The position numbers and the translations under genes are program-made. The notes beneath the pieces were generated by a model, which saw only the letters and a list, made by a program, of their open reading frames with translations, was not told the DNA's origin and ran no database searches. A DNA stretch of 64,000 nucleotides, from contig NZ_MCGG01000029.1 of assembly GCF_001746755.1 (NCBI RefSeq), positions 21,781 to 85,780 of the forward strand. The letters run 5' to 3'. Shown here piece after piece: positions 43,715-53,485 of this stretch. The DNA comes from Magnetovibrio blakemorei. Its GTDB lineage: Bacteria > Pseudomonadota > Alphaproteobacteria > Rhodospirillales > Magnetovibrionaceae. Each line of letters opens with the position of its first letter. Position 1 is the first letter of the stretch.

Positions 43715-44983
43715 GTGACCAATAGCCAATCGTTTTCAAATAGTCCTTCTTCTCAACCATCAGCCACTTCGACAACTGTGGGTGGGTTATTACGCGAAAC
43801 GCGCAAACGCGCCGGTATTGGCATTGCCGATGTGGCCCGCGCCCTGCGCATCAGCCAGAAATATCTGGAAGCCCTGGAAGATGATCGACACGCGGACCTT
43901 CCAGGTGCGGCGTATGCCATTGGGTTCGTGCGCAGTTATGCGGAGCACCTGCACCTCGACGGCGAGGAAGTGGTGCGTCGCTACAAAGTCGAAGCGGCGG
44001 GTCTCAACGGTAAAAAAGATTTGGTGTTTCCCAAGCCCATGTCCGACAGCGGCGTGCCCGGTGGTGCGGTGCTGGGCCTCGGCGTTATCTTTGCAGCCTT
44101 GGCCTATGGGATGTGGTATTGGAACTCCACCGGGGATGGTGTTGATGCGGCGCGGGTTGAAACCGTTCCGGAATACATGGCGTCGGTGACCGATAAGGCA
44201 AGCGCAATAACCTCAGAAGCCACCTCTACTGCCCCTGAAGGCACGCCCGAATCCACCTCGGAAACGGCACCACAAGCCGCTGTTGTTGCGGAAGCGACCT
44301 CGGAACTTGCCCCAAAAACAAACATGCCGCCCGAAAGCCCGGAAGAAATTTCATCACCTCAGGACAATGCTGAGGATGTTCCCGTGTCAGCCATGAAAAA
44401 ACAGGTCGCCGAAGTTGAGGCGACCCCAAAAACGGAGATGCCGATGGCGGCGCGCGCTTCGGATGCTGCTGGAAATGTAGCGGACCAAACGCCGACCACG
44501 CCCGCGAAAGAGCCCCTTAAGGTTCCGGAATCCATGCCGACAGCGGATAAAACGCCGCCTGCTCCTGCACGGATTGAGTCCGCCCCTGTCACGGCTGTTC
44601 CCGCGGTTGACACGCCAACCGTTCCCCAGCCAGCCGTCTCCGCGCCAACCGTTGTTGCCCCCACCTCAATCGAGCCGGCCCCGACCCAGGAACGCCAAAA
44701 CGAAGGGCCGAGTCGCATCACCGTACACGCCCTTTCAAACAGTTGGATTCAGGTCCGCGATGAGGTGGCAGATCGTTTGCTGTTTACCCGCCTGTTGCGC
44801 AAGGGGGATGAATACAAGGTGCCCAATCGCAGCGGGTTACGCTTGATGACGGGCAATGCCGGAGCCTTGGAATTGCGCGTAGATGATGTCGCAGCCCCTT
44901 CCATCGGTGCCATTGGCGAGGTTCGCCGCAGCGTGGAATTGGATGTCGATAAGTTGAAGGCCGGAACGGCGGTGAGCGAATAG
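43715..44983 (+). CDS. RodZ-like protein with cytoplasmic HTH and periplasmic DUF4115 domain
   Basis: This 422-residue protein has a RodZ-type helix-turn-helix at about 24-95 ([32 protein letters not shown]), one membrane segment at about 112-131, a long low-complexity linker rich in Pro, Ala, Thr and Glu (about 145-325), and a C-terminal DUF4115-like beta domain ([27 protein letters not shown], about 332-410). RodZ links the cytoskeletal MreB to cell-shape machinery. The start is GTG at 43715. It lies just before ispG on the same strand, as in many proteobacteria where rodZ precedes ispG. Confidence 0.9.
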   Translation: MTNSQSFSNSPSSQPSATSTTVGGLLRETRKRAGIGIADVARALRISQKYLEALEDDRHADLPGAAYAIGFVRSYAEHLHLDGEEVVRRYKVEAAGLNGKKDLVFPKPMSDSGVPGGAVLGLGVIFAALAYGMWYWNSTGDGVDAARVETVPEYMASVTDKASAITSEATSTAPEGTPESTSETAPQAAVVAEATSELAPKTNMPPESPEEISSPQDNAEDVPVSAMKKQVAEVEATPKTEMPMAARASDAAGNVADQTPTTPAKEPLKVPESMPTADKTPPAPARIESAPVTAVPAVDTPTVPQPAVSAPTVVAPTSIEPAPTQERQNEGPSRITVHALSNSWIQVRDEVADRLLFTRLLRKGDEYKVPNRSGLRLMTGNAGALELRVDDVAAPSIGAIGEVRRSVELDVDKLKAGTAVSE

Positions 44984-45113
44984 CTCTGGCGAACGGAACC
45001 ACACTGGACCGTTGTGTTTGTTGTCCCAATCAGGAGATCTGTGCAAGAGCGCTTCCGAAATCGGGCTGGGCGCGGTATATAGCCCCCTTAGAAGTTCTCT
45101 CAGGAACCCGTAC

Positions 45114-46352
45114 ATGAGCTCACTTTCTCAACAGGCTGCGCCAAACCGCCATCAGACCGTCTGCGTCGACATCGACGGGGTCAAGGTCGGCGGTGGGCAT
45201 GTTGTGCGCGTACAGTCTATGACCAACACCGACACGGCCAATATCGACGCCACCGTGGCGCAAGTCGCAGCGTTGGCGGGGGCGGGATCCGAACTGGTGC
45301 GCCTGACCGTAGATCGTGACGAAGCCGCCAGAGCGGTGCCCTATATTCGCGAAAAGTTGTTGGCGCAAAATGTCACTGTGCCGTTGATCGGCGATTTTCA
45401 CTACATTGGCCACAAACTTTTGGCCGACCACCCCGCGTGCGCCGAGGCGCTGGCAAAATTTCGCATCAATCCCGGCAATGTGGGCTTTAAAGAAAAACGC
45501 GATTCACAGTTTTTGTCGATGATTGAACTGGCGGCAAAGCTGGATAAAGCTGTGCGCATCGGCGTCAATTGGGGCAGTTTGGATCAAGATCTGGCACAGT
45601 CCTTGATGGATGAAAACGCCAAGTTATCCGAGCCGCGCTCGCCCCAAGACGTCACCCGCGAAGCCCTGGTTCAATCGGCGCTGGGCAGTGCCGAGCGGGC
45701 CGAGCAGTTGGGCCTGGGCAAAGATCGCATCGTCATCTCGTGTAAAGTCAGCGAAGCCCCGGAACTGGTGAATGTCTACCGTTTGCTGGCAGAGCGCTCC
45801 ACCTATGCCTTGCATTTGGGCCTGACCGAGGCTGGAATGGGCGACAAGGGCATCGTTGCGTCCACGGCGGCGTTGTCGATTTTGTTGTCCGAAGGCATCG
45901 GCGATACCATCCGCGTGTCCTTGACGCCCGAACCGGGGGCGGCCCGGGAACGCGAAGTGCGGGTCGCTCAGGAAATCTTGCAAAGCCTTCACTTGCGCAG
46001 TTTCTCGCCCCAAGTCATCGCTTGCCCCGGTTGCGGACGCACCACGTCGACCTCGTTCCAAGAGCTGGCGATGGACATTCAAAACTATGTCCGCACCCGC
46101 ATGCCGGAGTGGCGCACGGCCTATCCCGGCGCGGAAAGCTTAAAATTGGCGGTGATGGGCTGCATCGTCAACGGTCCCGGCGAAAGCAAACAAGCCGATA
46201 TCGGCATCTCGTTGCCCGGCACCGGCGAAACTCCCTCGGCCCCGGTGTTTGTGGACGGTGAAAAGGTGGCAACCCTCAAAGGCGAGAATTTGGCCAAGCA
46301 ATTTCAAGAGATGGTCGAAGCGTACGTGCAAAAGCGCTATGGTGGCGCATGA
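45114..46352 (+). CDS. ispG: IspG, 4-hydroxy-3-methylbut-2-enyl diphosphate synthase
   Basis: IspG is the [4Fe-4S] enzyme making HMBPP in the non-mevalonate isoprenoid pathway. The 412-residue protein has the N-terminal phrase [22 protein letters not shown] and the C-terminal cluster cysteines in [13 protein letters not shown] and [13 protein letters not shown] at 45114 was selected; the frame is open 34 codons upstream but the upstream residues do not match the family. It is preceded by the rodZ-like gene and overlaps hemA by four bases (ATGA). It opens a tight block of four overlapping genes. Confidence 0.95.
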   Translation: MSSLSQQAAPNRHQTVCVDIDGVKVGGGHVVRVQSMTNTDTANIDATVAQVAALAGAGSELVRLTVDRDEAARAVPYIREKLLAQNVTVPLIGDFHYIGHKLLADHPACAEALAKFRINPGNVGFKEKRDSQFLSMIELAAKLDKAVRIGVNWGSLDQDLAQSLMDENAKLSEPRSPQDVTREALVQSALGSAERAEQLGLGKDRIVISCKVSEAPELVNVYRLLAERSTYALHLGLTEAGMGDKGIVASTAALSILLSEGIGDTIRVSLTPEPGAAREREVRVAQEILQSLHLRSFSPQVIACPGCGRTTSTSFQELAMDIQNYVRTRMPEWRTAYPGAESLKLAVMGCIVNGPGESKQADIGISLPGTGETPSAPVFVDGEKVATLKGENLAKQFQEMVEAYVQKRYGGA

Positions 46353-47623
46353 CCGAAAACCGGATTGCCAAAGGCCGACCGATCATCGTGGGGGCGAACC
46401 ACCGCTCTTCGACGATGGTCATGCGCGACCGTATCTTCATTGAAGAGCCGCGCGTGCCTTCTGTGCTGCACGATTTGGCGGAACGGGGCGTGGCTCAAGT
46501 CATTTTGCTGTCCACCTGTGACCGGGTCGAAGCCATCGGTATCACCCAAAACCCGGACGCCTTTGAAAAAGCCGTGTTGGAAGTCTTGGCCAAAGAAGGC
46601 GAATGCGAACTCGAAGAAATTCGCGAGCAAACCTATACCTTGGTTGACGAAGCGGCGGTTGAGCACATGTTTCGCGTCACCGCATCGCTGGACAGCTTGA
46701 TGATGGGGGAACCCCAAGTGTTGGGTCAAGTGAAGCATGCCCATCGCCAAGCCACCGAAACCGACCACGTGCGCGCTGAGCTGGAAACCTTGATGCAAGC
46801 GGCCTTTGCCACGGCCAAACGGGTGCGCACGGAAACCAAAATCGGCGAAGGCCCGGTCAGCATGTCGACCAGCGCGGTGCAGATTGCCCGTGATCTGTTC
46901 GGCGATTTGAAGCGCTGCAATGCGGTGCTGGTGGGCACCGGGGATATGGGCGAAATGATTGCCCGCGATTTGTTGAAAATGGGTCTGGGGCGGTTGACGC
47001 TGACCCATCCCCGCGCCGGGCGGGTTGACGCCCTGGCCCGCGAGCTGGGCGTTCATGTGGCGGACTTCGATGATTTTGAAAGCCTCTTGGGCGAATGCGA
47101 CATCGTTCTGACGGCGGTGGGCACGCGGCGCTTCAGCCTTGGTCAAGCCCCGGTGAAAGCCGCGTTGAAGGCGCGCCGACAGCGCCCGATGTTCATCGTC
47201 GATGCGGGCGTGCCGGGCGATGTCGAGCCGCAAGTGGAAGCGTTGGACGATGCCTTTGTTTATGGTCTTGGTGATCTTGAACAGGTTGCCTTGAAAGGCC
47301 GCGCCGGGCGGGAGCAAGAAGCCCGGCACGCCGAAGATATCGTTCGCCAGGAAGTCGTTAACTTTGTGAAAACCCGCGCCGAACGCGCCGCTGTACCGGC
47401 GTTGACACGCTTGCGCACAAAGTTTGATGCGGCCCGCGAACAAGCCTTAAAAGATGCGGGCGGCGACGCTGAAAAAGCCACCCGCCTTTTGGTTGGGCGC
47501 TTGTTGCACGATCCTTCCGAGGCCATGCGCCGCATCGCCGCCGATGATGAAGCGGCCTGGGCGCGCCTGGAATTCGCTTTGGAACGCCTGTTTGACCTCA
47601 ATGATGAAAAGGCCTCAACGTGA
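46349..47623 (+). CDS. hemA: HemA, glutamyl-tRNA reductase
   Basis: HemA reduces glutamyl-tRNA to glutamate-1-semialdehyde, the first step of the C5 heme pathway. The 424-residue protein has the catalytic Cys in [11 protein letters not shown] at about 55, the [14 protein letters not shown] tRNA/catalytic loop at about 113-126, and a C-terminal dimerisation helix region. Most classical alphaproteobacteria use the ALAS (C4) route, so a C5 enzyme is informative about the lineage. It overlaps ispG and prfA by four bases each. That linkage of hemA with prfA and prmC is common in many bacteria. Confidence 0.93.
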   Translation: MTENRIAKGRPIIVGANHRSSTMVMRDRIFIEEPRVPSVLHDLAERGVAQVILLSTCDRVEAIGITQNPDAFEKAVLEVLAKEGECELEEIREQTYTLVDEAAVEHMFRVTASLDSLMMGEPQVLGQVKHAHRQATETDHVRAELETLMQAAFATAKRVRTETKIGEGPVSMSTSAVQIARDLFGDLKRCNAVLVGTGDMGEMIARDLLKMGLGRLTLTHPRAGRVDALARELGVHVADFDDFESLLGECDIVLTAVGTRRFSLGQAPVKAALKARRQRPMFIVDAGVPGDVEPQVEALDDAFVYGLGDLEQVALKGRAGREQEARHAEDIVRQEVVNFVKTRAERAAVPALTRLRTKFDAAREQALKDAGGDAEKATRLLVGRLLHDPSEAMRRIAADDEAAWARLEFALERLFDLNDEKAST

Positions 47624-48690
47624 GCCTCGAAGAAAACCTCAAACGTGTGCAAGATCGCCACGAAGAGTTGGGTGCCCTGTTGTCCGCAGGGAACGTGGTG
47701 CCGGACGCGTTTCGCAAAATGTCCAAGGAATATTCTGACTTAAACCCGATCGTCCAAGCGATTGAGGCGCTGGAAACAGCTCGCGCAAGTTTGAAGGAAG
47801 CCCAGGCTTTGCTTGCTGAATCGGCCAACGATGCGGAGATGCGCGAACTGGCCCAGGCCGAAGTGCAAGATCTGAAAGAGCAACTGCCGGAACTGGAACA
47901 CCAAGTTCAGGTGATGCTGCTGCCCAAAGACGAAGCCGATGATAAAAACGCCATTTTGGAAGTGCGCGCCGGCACCGGCGGCGATGAAGCGGGGCTTTTT
48001 GCCGCCGATCTGATGCGCATGTATCAGCGCTTTGCCGAACGCCAAGGGTGGAAGTTTGAGCTGATGGACGTCAATGAAACCGGCATTGGCGGCTATAAGG
48101 AAGCTACCGCCGAGATTTCCGGGCGCGCCGTGTTTGCCAAATTGAAGTTTGAATCGGGCGTGCACCGGGTCCAACGTGTGCCGGAAACGGAATCGGGGGG
48201 GCGCATTCACACCTCTGCTGCGACCGTTGCGGTGCTGCCCGAAGCCGAAGACGTGGACATCCAAGTGCGCACCGAAGACCTGCGCATCGACACCTATCGC
48301 GCCCAAGGTGCGGGCGGTCAGCACGTCAACACCACCGACAGTGCGGTGCGCATCGTGCATGAGCCGTCGGGCATTGTGGTGCAGTGTCAGGACGGTCGTT
48401 CGCAGCACAAGAACAAAGAAAAAGCCATGACCATGCTGCGTGCCAAACTGTACGACCATCAGCGTCAAGAGTTGGACCGGGAACGCTCGGCATCGCGCAA
48501 GGGGCAAGTGGGTTCGGGGGATCGGTCCGAGCGCATTCGCACCTATAACTTCCCCCAAGGCCGGGTGACCGATCACCGCATCAATCTGACCCTGCACAAG
48601 CTTGATCGGGTCCTGGAAGGTGAGTTGGAAGAACTCATCGACGCGCTGAGCTTTGAAGATCAGGCGCAACGCTTAGCGGATCTTTCGTGA
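47620..48690 (+). CDS. prfA: Peptide chain release factor 1
   Basis: RF1 ends translation at UAA and UAG. The 356-residue protein has the peptidyl-hydrolysis motif GGQ at about 232-234 ([16 protein letters not shown]), the class-1 specificity region [19 protein letters not shown] just before it, and the [21 protein letters not shown] tail. The start is GTG at 47620, overlapping the hemA stop. The next gene, prmC, methylates the Gln of this GGQ motif; the two are directly coupled (GTGA). Confidence 0.95.
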   Translation: MSLEENLKRVQDRHEELGALLSAGNVVPDAFRKMSKEYSDLNPIVQAIEALETARASLKEAQALLAESANDAEMRELAQAEVQDLKEQLPELEHQVQVMLLPKDEADDKNAILEVRAGTGGDEAGLFAADLMRMYQRFAERQGWKFELMDVNETGIGGYKEATAEISGRAVFAKLKFESGVHRVQRVPETESGGRIHTSAATVAVLPEAEDVDIQVRTEDLRIDTYRAQGAGGQHVNTTDSAVRIVHEPSGIVVQCQDGRSQHKNKEKAMTMLRAKLYDHQRQELDRERSASRKGQVGSGDRSERIRTYNFPQGRVTDHRINLTLHKLDRVLEGELEELIDALSFEDQAQRLADLS

Positions 48691-49571
48691 GCACCTTAGA
48701 AGATTTCCAAAACTTGACCGTGGGCCAGGCCCAGCGTGTTTGCGTGCCCCTGTTGAAAGACGCCGGCATTGATGACCCTGTTTTTGAAGCCCGTGTTCTG
48801 TTGGGCTTTGTGCTGGGGGGCGGGCCGGAACGGGTGCTTGCCGATCGGGATGAACAGCTCTCTCTCGCCCAAGCCAAAGCCCTGGCAGAGGCCTTGAGCC
48901 AACGCTGTCGCCGTATGCCCATGGCGCAAATTGTTGGCGTGCGAGAATTTTGGTCCCTGGCCTTTAAAGTGACGTCCGACACTCTGACGCCGCGCCCCGA
49001 CACGGAAACTTTGGTCGAGGCGGTTGTTGATCATTGCGTTCAACCCCCAAAACGAATCTTGGATCTGGGGACCGGCACAGGCTGCATCGTGTTGGCGCTG
49101 CTGAGCGAGTGGCCGAGCGCGGTCGGTATCGGTGTCGATGCCAGTTTAGAGGCTCTCAAAATCGCCGAGGAAAATAGCCGCACGTTGGGACTGGTGGAGC
49201 GGGTGGCGTTTGTCAGCGCGGATTGGACCGGGCCGGACTGGACCCACGCGTTGGGCGCGCCGTTTGATGTGGTGGTGTCCAACCCCCCTTACATTCCGGC
49301 GCTTGATATTGAAGGCTTAGAGCCAGATGTGCGTGATTTTGAACCGCGTGCGGCCCTGGATGGCGGTGAAGATGGCCTGGATGCGTATCGTGCCATTGTC
49401 GCAGAACTGCCAACTTTGTTGGCGCCCGGCGGCTTGGTCGGATTTGAAATTGGCATTGGTCAGGCCGATGACGTTGCCGCTTTGTTGAAGGGGGCGGGGC
49501 TTGACGTTGTGGAGCAGCGCGCCGACTTGGGCGGTGTCACGCGGGTGGTCTTGGGCCATAAAGCCGCGTAA
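48687..49571 (+). CDS. prmC: PrmC, release factor glutamine methyltransferase
   Basis: PrmC methylates the GGQ glutamine of release factors. The 294-residue protein has an N-terminal helical domain, the SAM motif [16 protein letters not shown] at about 123-138 and the substrate motif NPPYIP at about 198-203. The [10 protein letters not shown] segment at about 103-112 is diagnostic. The start is GTG at 48687, overlapping prfA. It is the last gene of the ispG-hemA-prfA-prmC run. Confidence 0.95.
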   Translation: MSTLEDFQNLTVGQAQRVCVPLLKDAGIDDPVFEARVLLGFVLGGGPERVLADRDEQLSLAQAKALAEALSQRCRRMPMAQIVGVREFWSLAFKVTSDTLTPRPDTETLVEAVVDHCVQPPKRILDLGTGTGCIVLALLSEWPSAVGIGVDASLEALKIAEENSRTLGLVERVAFVSADWTGPDWTHALGAPFDVVVSNPPYIPALDIEGLEPDVRDFEPRAALDGGEDGLDAYRAIVAELPTLLAPGGLVGFEIGIGQADDVAALLKGAGLDVVEQRADLGGVTRVVLGHKAA

Positions 49572-49846
49572 GCGAAAAGCATTTGAAAATTAAATACAAA
49601 CTCAAAGAAAAAAGAGGTTGGAAAGCTGCCCTAATGAGGCTAGGGTTAATTTACTGAATGGCCGGATGAGGCCTCATGTTCCGCACCGTAAGTCCATTGT
49701 TCTGGGTGCCGACAAATTCATCCACCCCTTCCATACGTTGCCAAACATCCCCTCGAACACTTCGCGGGAATTAAGGTATCGGCTTGTGCCCGAAGAGATT
49801 TGGGTCGGAAGGTTAGCTTTTCCATGCAACAACAAAAATAGATATC
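49572..49846. other. Intergenic region with a short palindrome
   Basis: This 275-base stretch between prmC and the DUF4167 gene holds no convincing gene. It has an AT-rich start, a perfect 12-bp palindrome atgaggcctcat at 49666-49677, and probably the promoter of the DUF4167 gene. A 92-codon frame (49618-49896) that runs into the next gene has no recognisable character. Confidence 0.6.
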
Positions 49847-50653
49847 ATGAAGCAAGGTACCAACCCCAGACGTTCCCGAGGTCGCAGCAACAATAATAAT
49901 GGCAGCGGCGGTGGAAATAACAGTGGCGGCAACGGCAACCCCAATAACGGTGGGGCGCGTCGGAGTTCACGCAACCAAAACTATGAGAGCAATGGACCGG
50001 ACGTCAAAGTTCGCGGCAGCGCTCAGCAGGTTTTGGACAAATATTTGCAATTGGCCCGGGATTCGCAGTCCGGTGGTGATCGCGTAAAAGCTGAAGCCTA
50101 TTTGCAGTTTGCCGAACATTATTACCGGATCGTCAACGCCGATGCAGAAAACGATCAAGCGCGCGCGCCGAAGCCGGCGGACGGCGGCAATCAGCCGGAA
50201 GTCCGTCAGCCCGCACAGCAGACGTCTTCTCAGCCGAATCCTCAGCAAGTCTCTCAACACGTTCGGGGGGAGACCCAGTCTCAGCCTCAACGCAACGAGG
50301 ACCGTCAAGGGGACGAACGCCCTGTTGATGACCGCCCCGCCGGGGAACGCCAAGCCGGTGAGCAGGTGAGGCGCGGACGTGGTCGTGGACGCCCAGTGCA
50401 GATCAAAAACGAAGCCACTCTGGCTGCCGAAGCTGCCGCAGCAAACGAAGCCGCCCTGAAGGCCGCTCAGGTTGCTGCCCAGCCTGCTTCTCAGGCCACC
50501 CCTCAGGTCTCTTCCCAGGCCGAAACGGTGTCAGTTGTGCCCGCTGAATTGCCGTTGGAGGCCCCTGCAAAAGCACCGGTAAAGCCGAGGACAAGACGGG
50601 TTAAGCCTGTGGACGCGGAAGCGGACGTTGAAAGCAAAGCCATTTTGGCATAA
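49847..50653 (+). CDS. DUF4167 domain protein, RNA-binding-like low-complexity
   Basis: This 268-residue protein begins with an Arg/Asn/Gly-rich stretch (MKQGTNPRRSRGRSNNNN...) and the DUF4167 core DVKVRGSAQQVLDKYLQLARDSQSGGDRVKAEAYLQFAEHYYRI at about 50-94, then a long Pro/Gln/Ala-rich tail with RRGRGRGRP. DUF4167 is found in alphaproteobacteria and supports the taxonomic call. Function is unknown to me; the basic Gly/Asn-rich start suggests nucleic-acid contact. A strong terminator follows. There is no signal peptide. Confidence 0.9.
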   Translation: MKQGTNPRRSRGRSNNNNGSGGGNNSGGNGNPNNGGARRSSRNQNYESNGPDVKVRGSAQQVLDKYLQLARDSQSGGDRVKAEAYLQFAEHYYRIVNADAENDQARAPKPADGGNQPEVRQPAQQTSSQPNPQQVSQHVRGETQSQPQRNEDRQGDERPVDDRPAGERQAGEQVRRGRGRGRPVQIKNEATLAAEAAAANEAALKAAQVAAQPASQATPQVSSQAETVSVVPAELPLEAPAKAPVKPRTRRVKPVDAEADVESKAILA

Positions 50654-50673
50654 CACTGACTGTCCCTTATTTT

Positions 50674-50709
50674 AAAAAAGGCCCTGCTGAAACCGTGGGG
50701 CCTTTTTTT
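50674..50709. terminator. Bidirectional intrinsic terminator
   Basis: An 11-bp stem, aaaaaaggccc (50674-50684) with gggccttttttt region (50698-50708), has A residues on the left and T residues on the right, so it can work on both strands. It separates the DUF4167 gene from the convergent sulfotransferase gene, whose stop lies at 50708. Confidence 0.9.
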
Positions 50710-52537
50710 ATGTTTTATCGTAGTTGAAGGCTTGGATGTCGGGTTGGAGGATCTCAAGCGCGGTTGCCATGAACGGCGCGTAGTGTTTCCATTGGCCGAT
50801 GGCTTTGCGGCTGAGCTTATTTGAGACGTCCGTATAACTGGGGGTCGAAACGATGGTGCTTTCAGCGGTGCTTTGATAGTTGCGCACGTCCTCGTCCCAA
50901 GACAATTCGAAGAAGTCCAGAACCCCGCCTACGGTGGCGTCAAAATCGTCGATTAGGTCTTCATAGCGGTATTCATAACAAGATAACCCGATGGTGTCTC
51001 TCGCTGTCCGCCAAAGGGCCATGGATTGACCATAGAGGTTTGCCGTGGCCGTCATATCCGACATGTGGATCATGAACAGGTTGGGGACAAAGGCCTGCAT
51101 AAAGTTGCTCACGCACACGTCGCGCGGATCGCGCAAGGCCATCAGCACCCGGGCACGGGGATACAGCACGCGGATCAGTGGCAAGTACAAAAAATTCAGT
51201 GGGTTCTTGTCAATCAGCGTGCGCTCGCTAGGGGGCGCAGTGAGCTCTTGGTCAAAGCATTGCCAATAAATGGCGCGCAGATCGTTTAAGTTTTGATCGC
51301 TCAGCGTGCCCAAGTCGGTCGGGTAGTTGATTTTGCGCCCGATGATGTTGTCAAGCTCTTCCAAGACAACGCCCATGGCAGGCAGCTCTCCCGATGTTTG
51401 CAGGGCCGGGTGCGAGCCGAGAATCATTTCCATCAAGGTCGTGCCGGAGCGGGGAAAGCCGATGAAAAAAATGGGTGCGTGGCCATCATAGGTAGTCTGT
51501 TGGGGCAGACTGGCGGGGCCGCCTTGTTCTAACCAAGTTTGGGTGATGCGGATGATATGTGGCACCATATCACGGGCCAAGGGGCGGCTTTCCGGTCGAT
51601 TAAGCATGGCTCTGTTTTTGTGCTCAAAGGCGGTGAAGGCCTCTTCATAAAGGCCCAGTTTATCTAAAGCTTTGCCCAAAATGGCATAGGCATCGTGTAA
51701 GATTTCGGGTGTCACATCATTGCTCTCAACCAGCTTTTCCAGGCGTGTGCGGGCGGTTTCGAACTGACCTTTTGAGACTTCGATGCGCGCCAGGGCCGTT
51801 TGTGCCCCGGGATGGCGGGGGGCCTTTTTCAGGCACTTTAAAAGCAGAGCCTCGGCAACATCGAGACGGCGGCTCTTTTCCAGCCAAATCGCATAGCCCA
51901 AGAGGGCCGGAATATTGTCCGGGGCCAGTTTGGCGGCCTTTTCACTGTAGGCAAACGCTGCATGGGGACGAACGGACGTGGCCGGCAGAGAACTGAGACC
52001 GCACAAAGCTTCTATGTTATCGGCATCAAGTTCCAAGGCACGTAAGAACGCAGTCTTTGCCGCCCCTAAGTTTCCTTGGGCTTGGAACGCCGTACCCAGA
52101 CAGCCGTACACGCCGGGATTGTCAAGCATCGAAGGTTCCACGCGGGTCAGTCGCGCGATGGCTTCGCCATATTGGCCCAACCGAACCAGGGCCGCCCCCG
52201 CTCCATAGGCGGCATTGGCATCGCTGGGGGTGAGACGCAGGGCCTCGGTAAAGGCCTTGAGTGCATCCGAAAAATGCCCCCGCGCTTGTTGGGCTAGGCC
52301 TAAATTGTAATGCGCAGCACCATTGTTGGGGGTAACTTTGGTGGCAGCGCTCAAATATTTGACGGCTTGCTCATAGGCCCCCAATTCATAGCGTAATATG
52401 CCCATCAGCATCAGCGCGTCGGGCTGGTGGGGGGCCGATTTCAGGACGGTTTTGTAACGTTGGGCGGCTTGCTTGAGGTTTCCGGCGCGGTGCATCCGAT
52501 AGCCTTCGGCCAAAGTGTTTTGCATGTGGGAGTCCAT
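50708..52537 (-). CDS. TPR-repeat sulfotransferase
   Basis: This roughly 609-residue protein has about eight to ten TPR helix pairs in the first 330 residues (for example AHYNLGLAQQARGHFSDALKAF and ALLGYAIWLEKSRRLDVAEALL). A C-terminal sulfotransferase domain follows with the PAPS-binding motif FFIGFPRSGTTLMEM at about 350-364 and the 3'-phosphate segment LMALRDPRDVCVSNF. Such proteins sulfate surface sugars, peptides or lipids, and the TPR part may bind the acceptor. The ATG at 52537 was chosen; a TTG at 52552 is possible. It is just downstream of the MOSC gene on the same strand. Confidence 0.87.
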   Translation of the reverse strand: MDSHMQNTLAEGYRMHRAGNLKQAAQRYKTVLKSAPHQPDALMLMGILRYELGAYEQAVKYLSAATKVTPNNGAAHYNLGLAQQARGHFSDALKAFTEALRLTPSDANAAYGAGAALVRLGQYGEAIARLTRVEPSMLDNPGVYGCLGTAFQAQGNLGAAKTAFLRALELDADNIEALCGLSSLPATSVRPHAAFAYSEKAAKLAPDNIPALLGYAIWLEKSRRLDVAEALLLKCLKKAPRHPGAQTALARIEVSKGQFETARTRLEKLVESNDVTPEILHDAYAILGKALDKLGLYEEAFTAFEHKNRAMLNRPESRPLARDMVPHIIRITQTWLEQGGPASLPQQTTYDGHAPIFFIGFPRSGTTLMEMILGSHPALQTSGELPAMGVVLEELDNIIGRKINYPTDLGTLSDQNLNDLRAIYWQCFDQELTAPPSERTLIDKNPLNFLYLPLIRVLYPRARVLMALRDPRDVCVSNFMQAFVPNLFMIHMSDMTATANLYGQSMALWRTARDTIGLSCYEYRYEDLIDDFDATVGGVLDFFELSWDEDVRNYQSTAESTIVSTPSYTDVSNKLSRKAIGQWKHYAPFMATALEILQPDIQAFNYDKT

Positions 52538-52554
52538 AAAGCGTTCCGTCAAGA

Positions 52555-53322
52555 TCAGTCGAGCAGGGTGACTGTGTCCCCGGCTTTGATGTCGCCGCCT
52601 TCAACAACTTCAGCGTAAATGCCCATTTGCGTGTGGCCGAAGTGTTCTTTTAAGGCATGAAGGACTTTGACGTCCAATTCACCGCTGTCGGGATTGATAT
52701 GGGTCGCTTTGCAGCGCCCGGTGATTTGGGTGATTTCCAAGACCGTGTCGCCGATTTTTATGCGTTTGCCGGGCCAGTGCATTTCCGCCCACGCGGGCAG
52801 ACCTTCCAGCAGCAGGTTCATGCGAAACCGTAGTGGGTCCAGTTGGCGGCTGAGCAGCTTTTCCAGGGCCCGCACGGACTCCATATTCAACAATGAGACG
52901 GGGCCTTTGGTGGTGTCGAAATAACCGATCTCTTGGGCTTCAACCAAAATCGGTGTGCCGCCTTCATTTTGCGGGCCCTCGTCCAAGCCTAAATGCTTTG
53001 CCACCGCCGTTGCAATGGCGTCCCGGCCGGGTTGCGTGTCAAGTTTGCCGGAACCGTGCATACCGCCCGGCGCTTCAAAGTTCAAACGTAGGGAGGCCTC
53101 GTCGAAATGCGTTCTAAACTGGGACAATTCATGTTCGCGCACCTGCACCAGAAAGTGCGATTTGGGATGCCATGCCGTGTTGTCAGCCGCGTCGCCGTCG
53201 GGGCGCGCCAACGCCCAATGGCGATCAAACGGCAGGCCTTGGCCGGGGGTCAGACGACAACGCGTTAGCTCTTGAACCGACAGACTTTTGACCGGATACC
53301 GCAAGATTTTGCTGATGTGCAT
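52555..53322 (-). CDS. MOSC-domain protein
   Basis: This 255-residue protein has an N-terminal MOSC beta-barrel (MHISKILRYPVKSLSVQELTRC) and a C-terminal MOSC domain (about 110-255; RFRMNLLLEGLPAWAEMHWPGKRIKIGDTVLEI). MOSC proteins bind molybdenum cofactor or move sulfur; mARC and YiiM-type relatives reduce N-hydroxylated compounds. The usual Cys ligand is probably the one in ITGRCKATHI. Substrate is unknown. It is divergent from clpB and 18 bases upstream of the sulfotransferase gene. Confidence 0.87.
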   Translation of the reverse strand: MHISKILRYPVKSLSVQELTRCRLTPGQGLPFDRHWALARPDGDAADNTAWHPKSHFLVQVREHELSQFRTHFDEASLRLNFEAPGGMHGSGKLDTQPGRDAIATAVAKHLGLDEGPQNEGGTPILVEAQEIGYFDTTKGPVSLLNMESVRALEKLLSRQLDPLRFRMNLLLEGLPAWAEMHWPGKRIKIGDTVLEITQITGRCKATHINPDSGELDVKVLHALKEHFGHTQMGIYAEVVEGGDIKAGDTVTLLD

Positions 53323-53364
53323 GAGACTTTCCTTCCCCCTATTCAGTCATTATGCACCGAGAAG

Positions 53365-53393
53365 CTTGCGACGGCTAGAATTCAAGACATATC
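53365..53393 (+). promoter_or_regulatory. Candidate heat-shock promoter of clpB
   Basis: A CTTG at 53365-53368 is followed about 17-19 bases later by gacatat, loosely like the alphaproteobacterial sigma-32 pattern CTTG-N17-CYTATNT. It lies in the 163-base gap between the MOSC gene and clpB, where a heat-shock promoter is expected. The match is weak. Confidence 0.3.
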
Positions 53394-53485
53394 ATATGCA
53401 AACAACCGCAAACCGCGAGACCGGAACGGGTTGCCACCGCATTTTGGGGCCCGATAGCGTCGTCGCTGAGAAAGGAATGTGGAAC

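Noticed and set aside
46337..47443. Minus-strand frame of 368 codons
   Set aside because: It is antisense to hemA and part of ispG; composition is typical of a GC-rich shadow frame.
49618..49896. 92-codon plus-strand frame before the DUF4167 gene
   Set aside because: It overlaps the start of the DUF4167 gene, has no ribosome site, and shows no domain or compositional bias expected of a gene.
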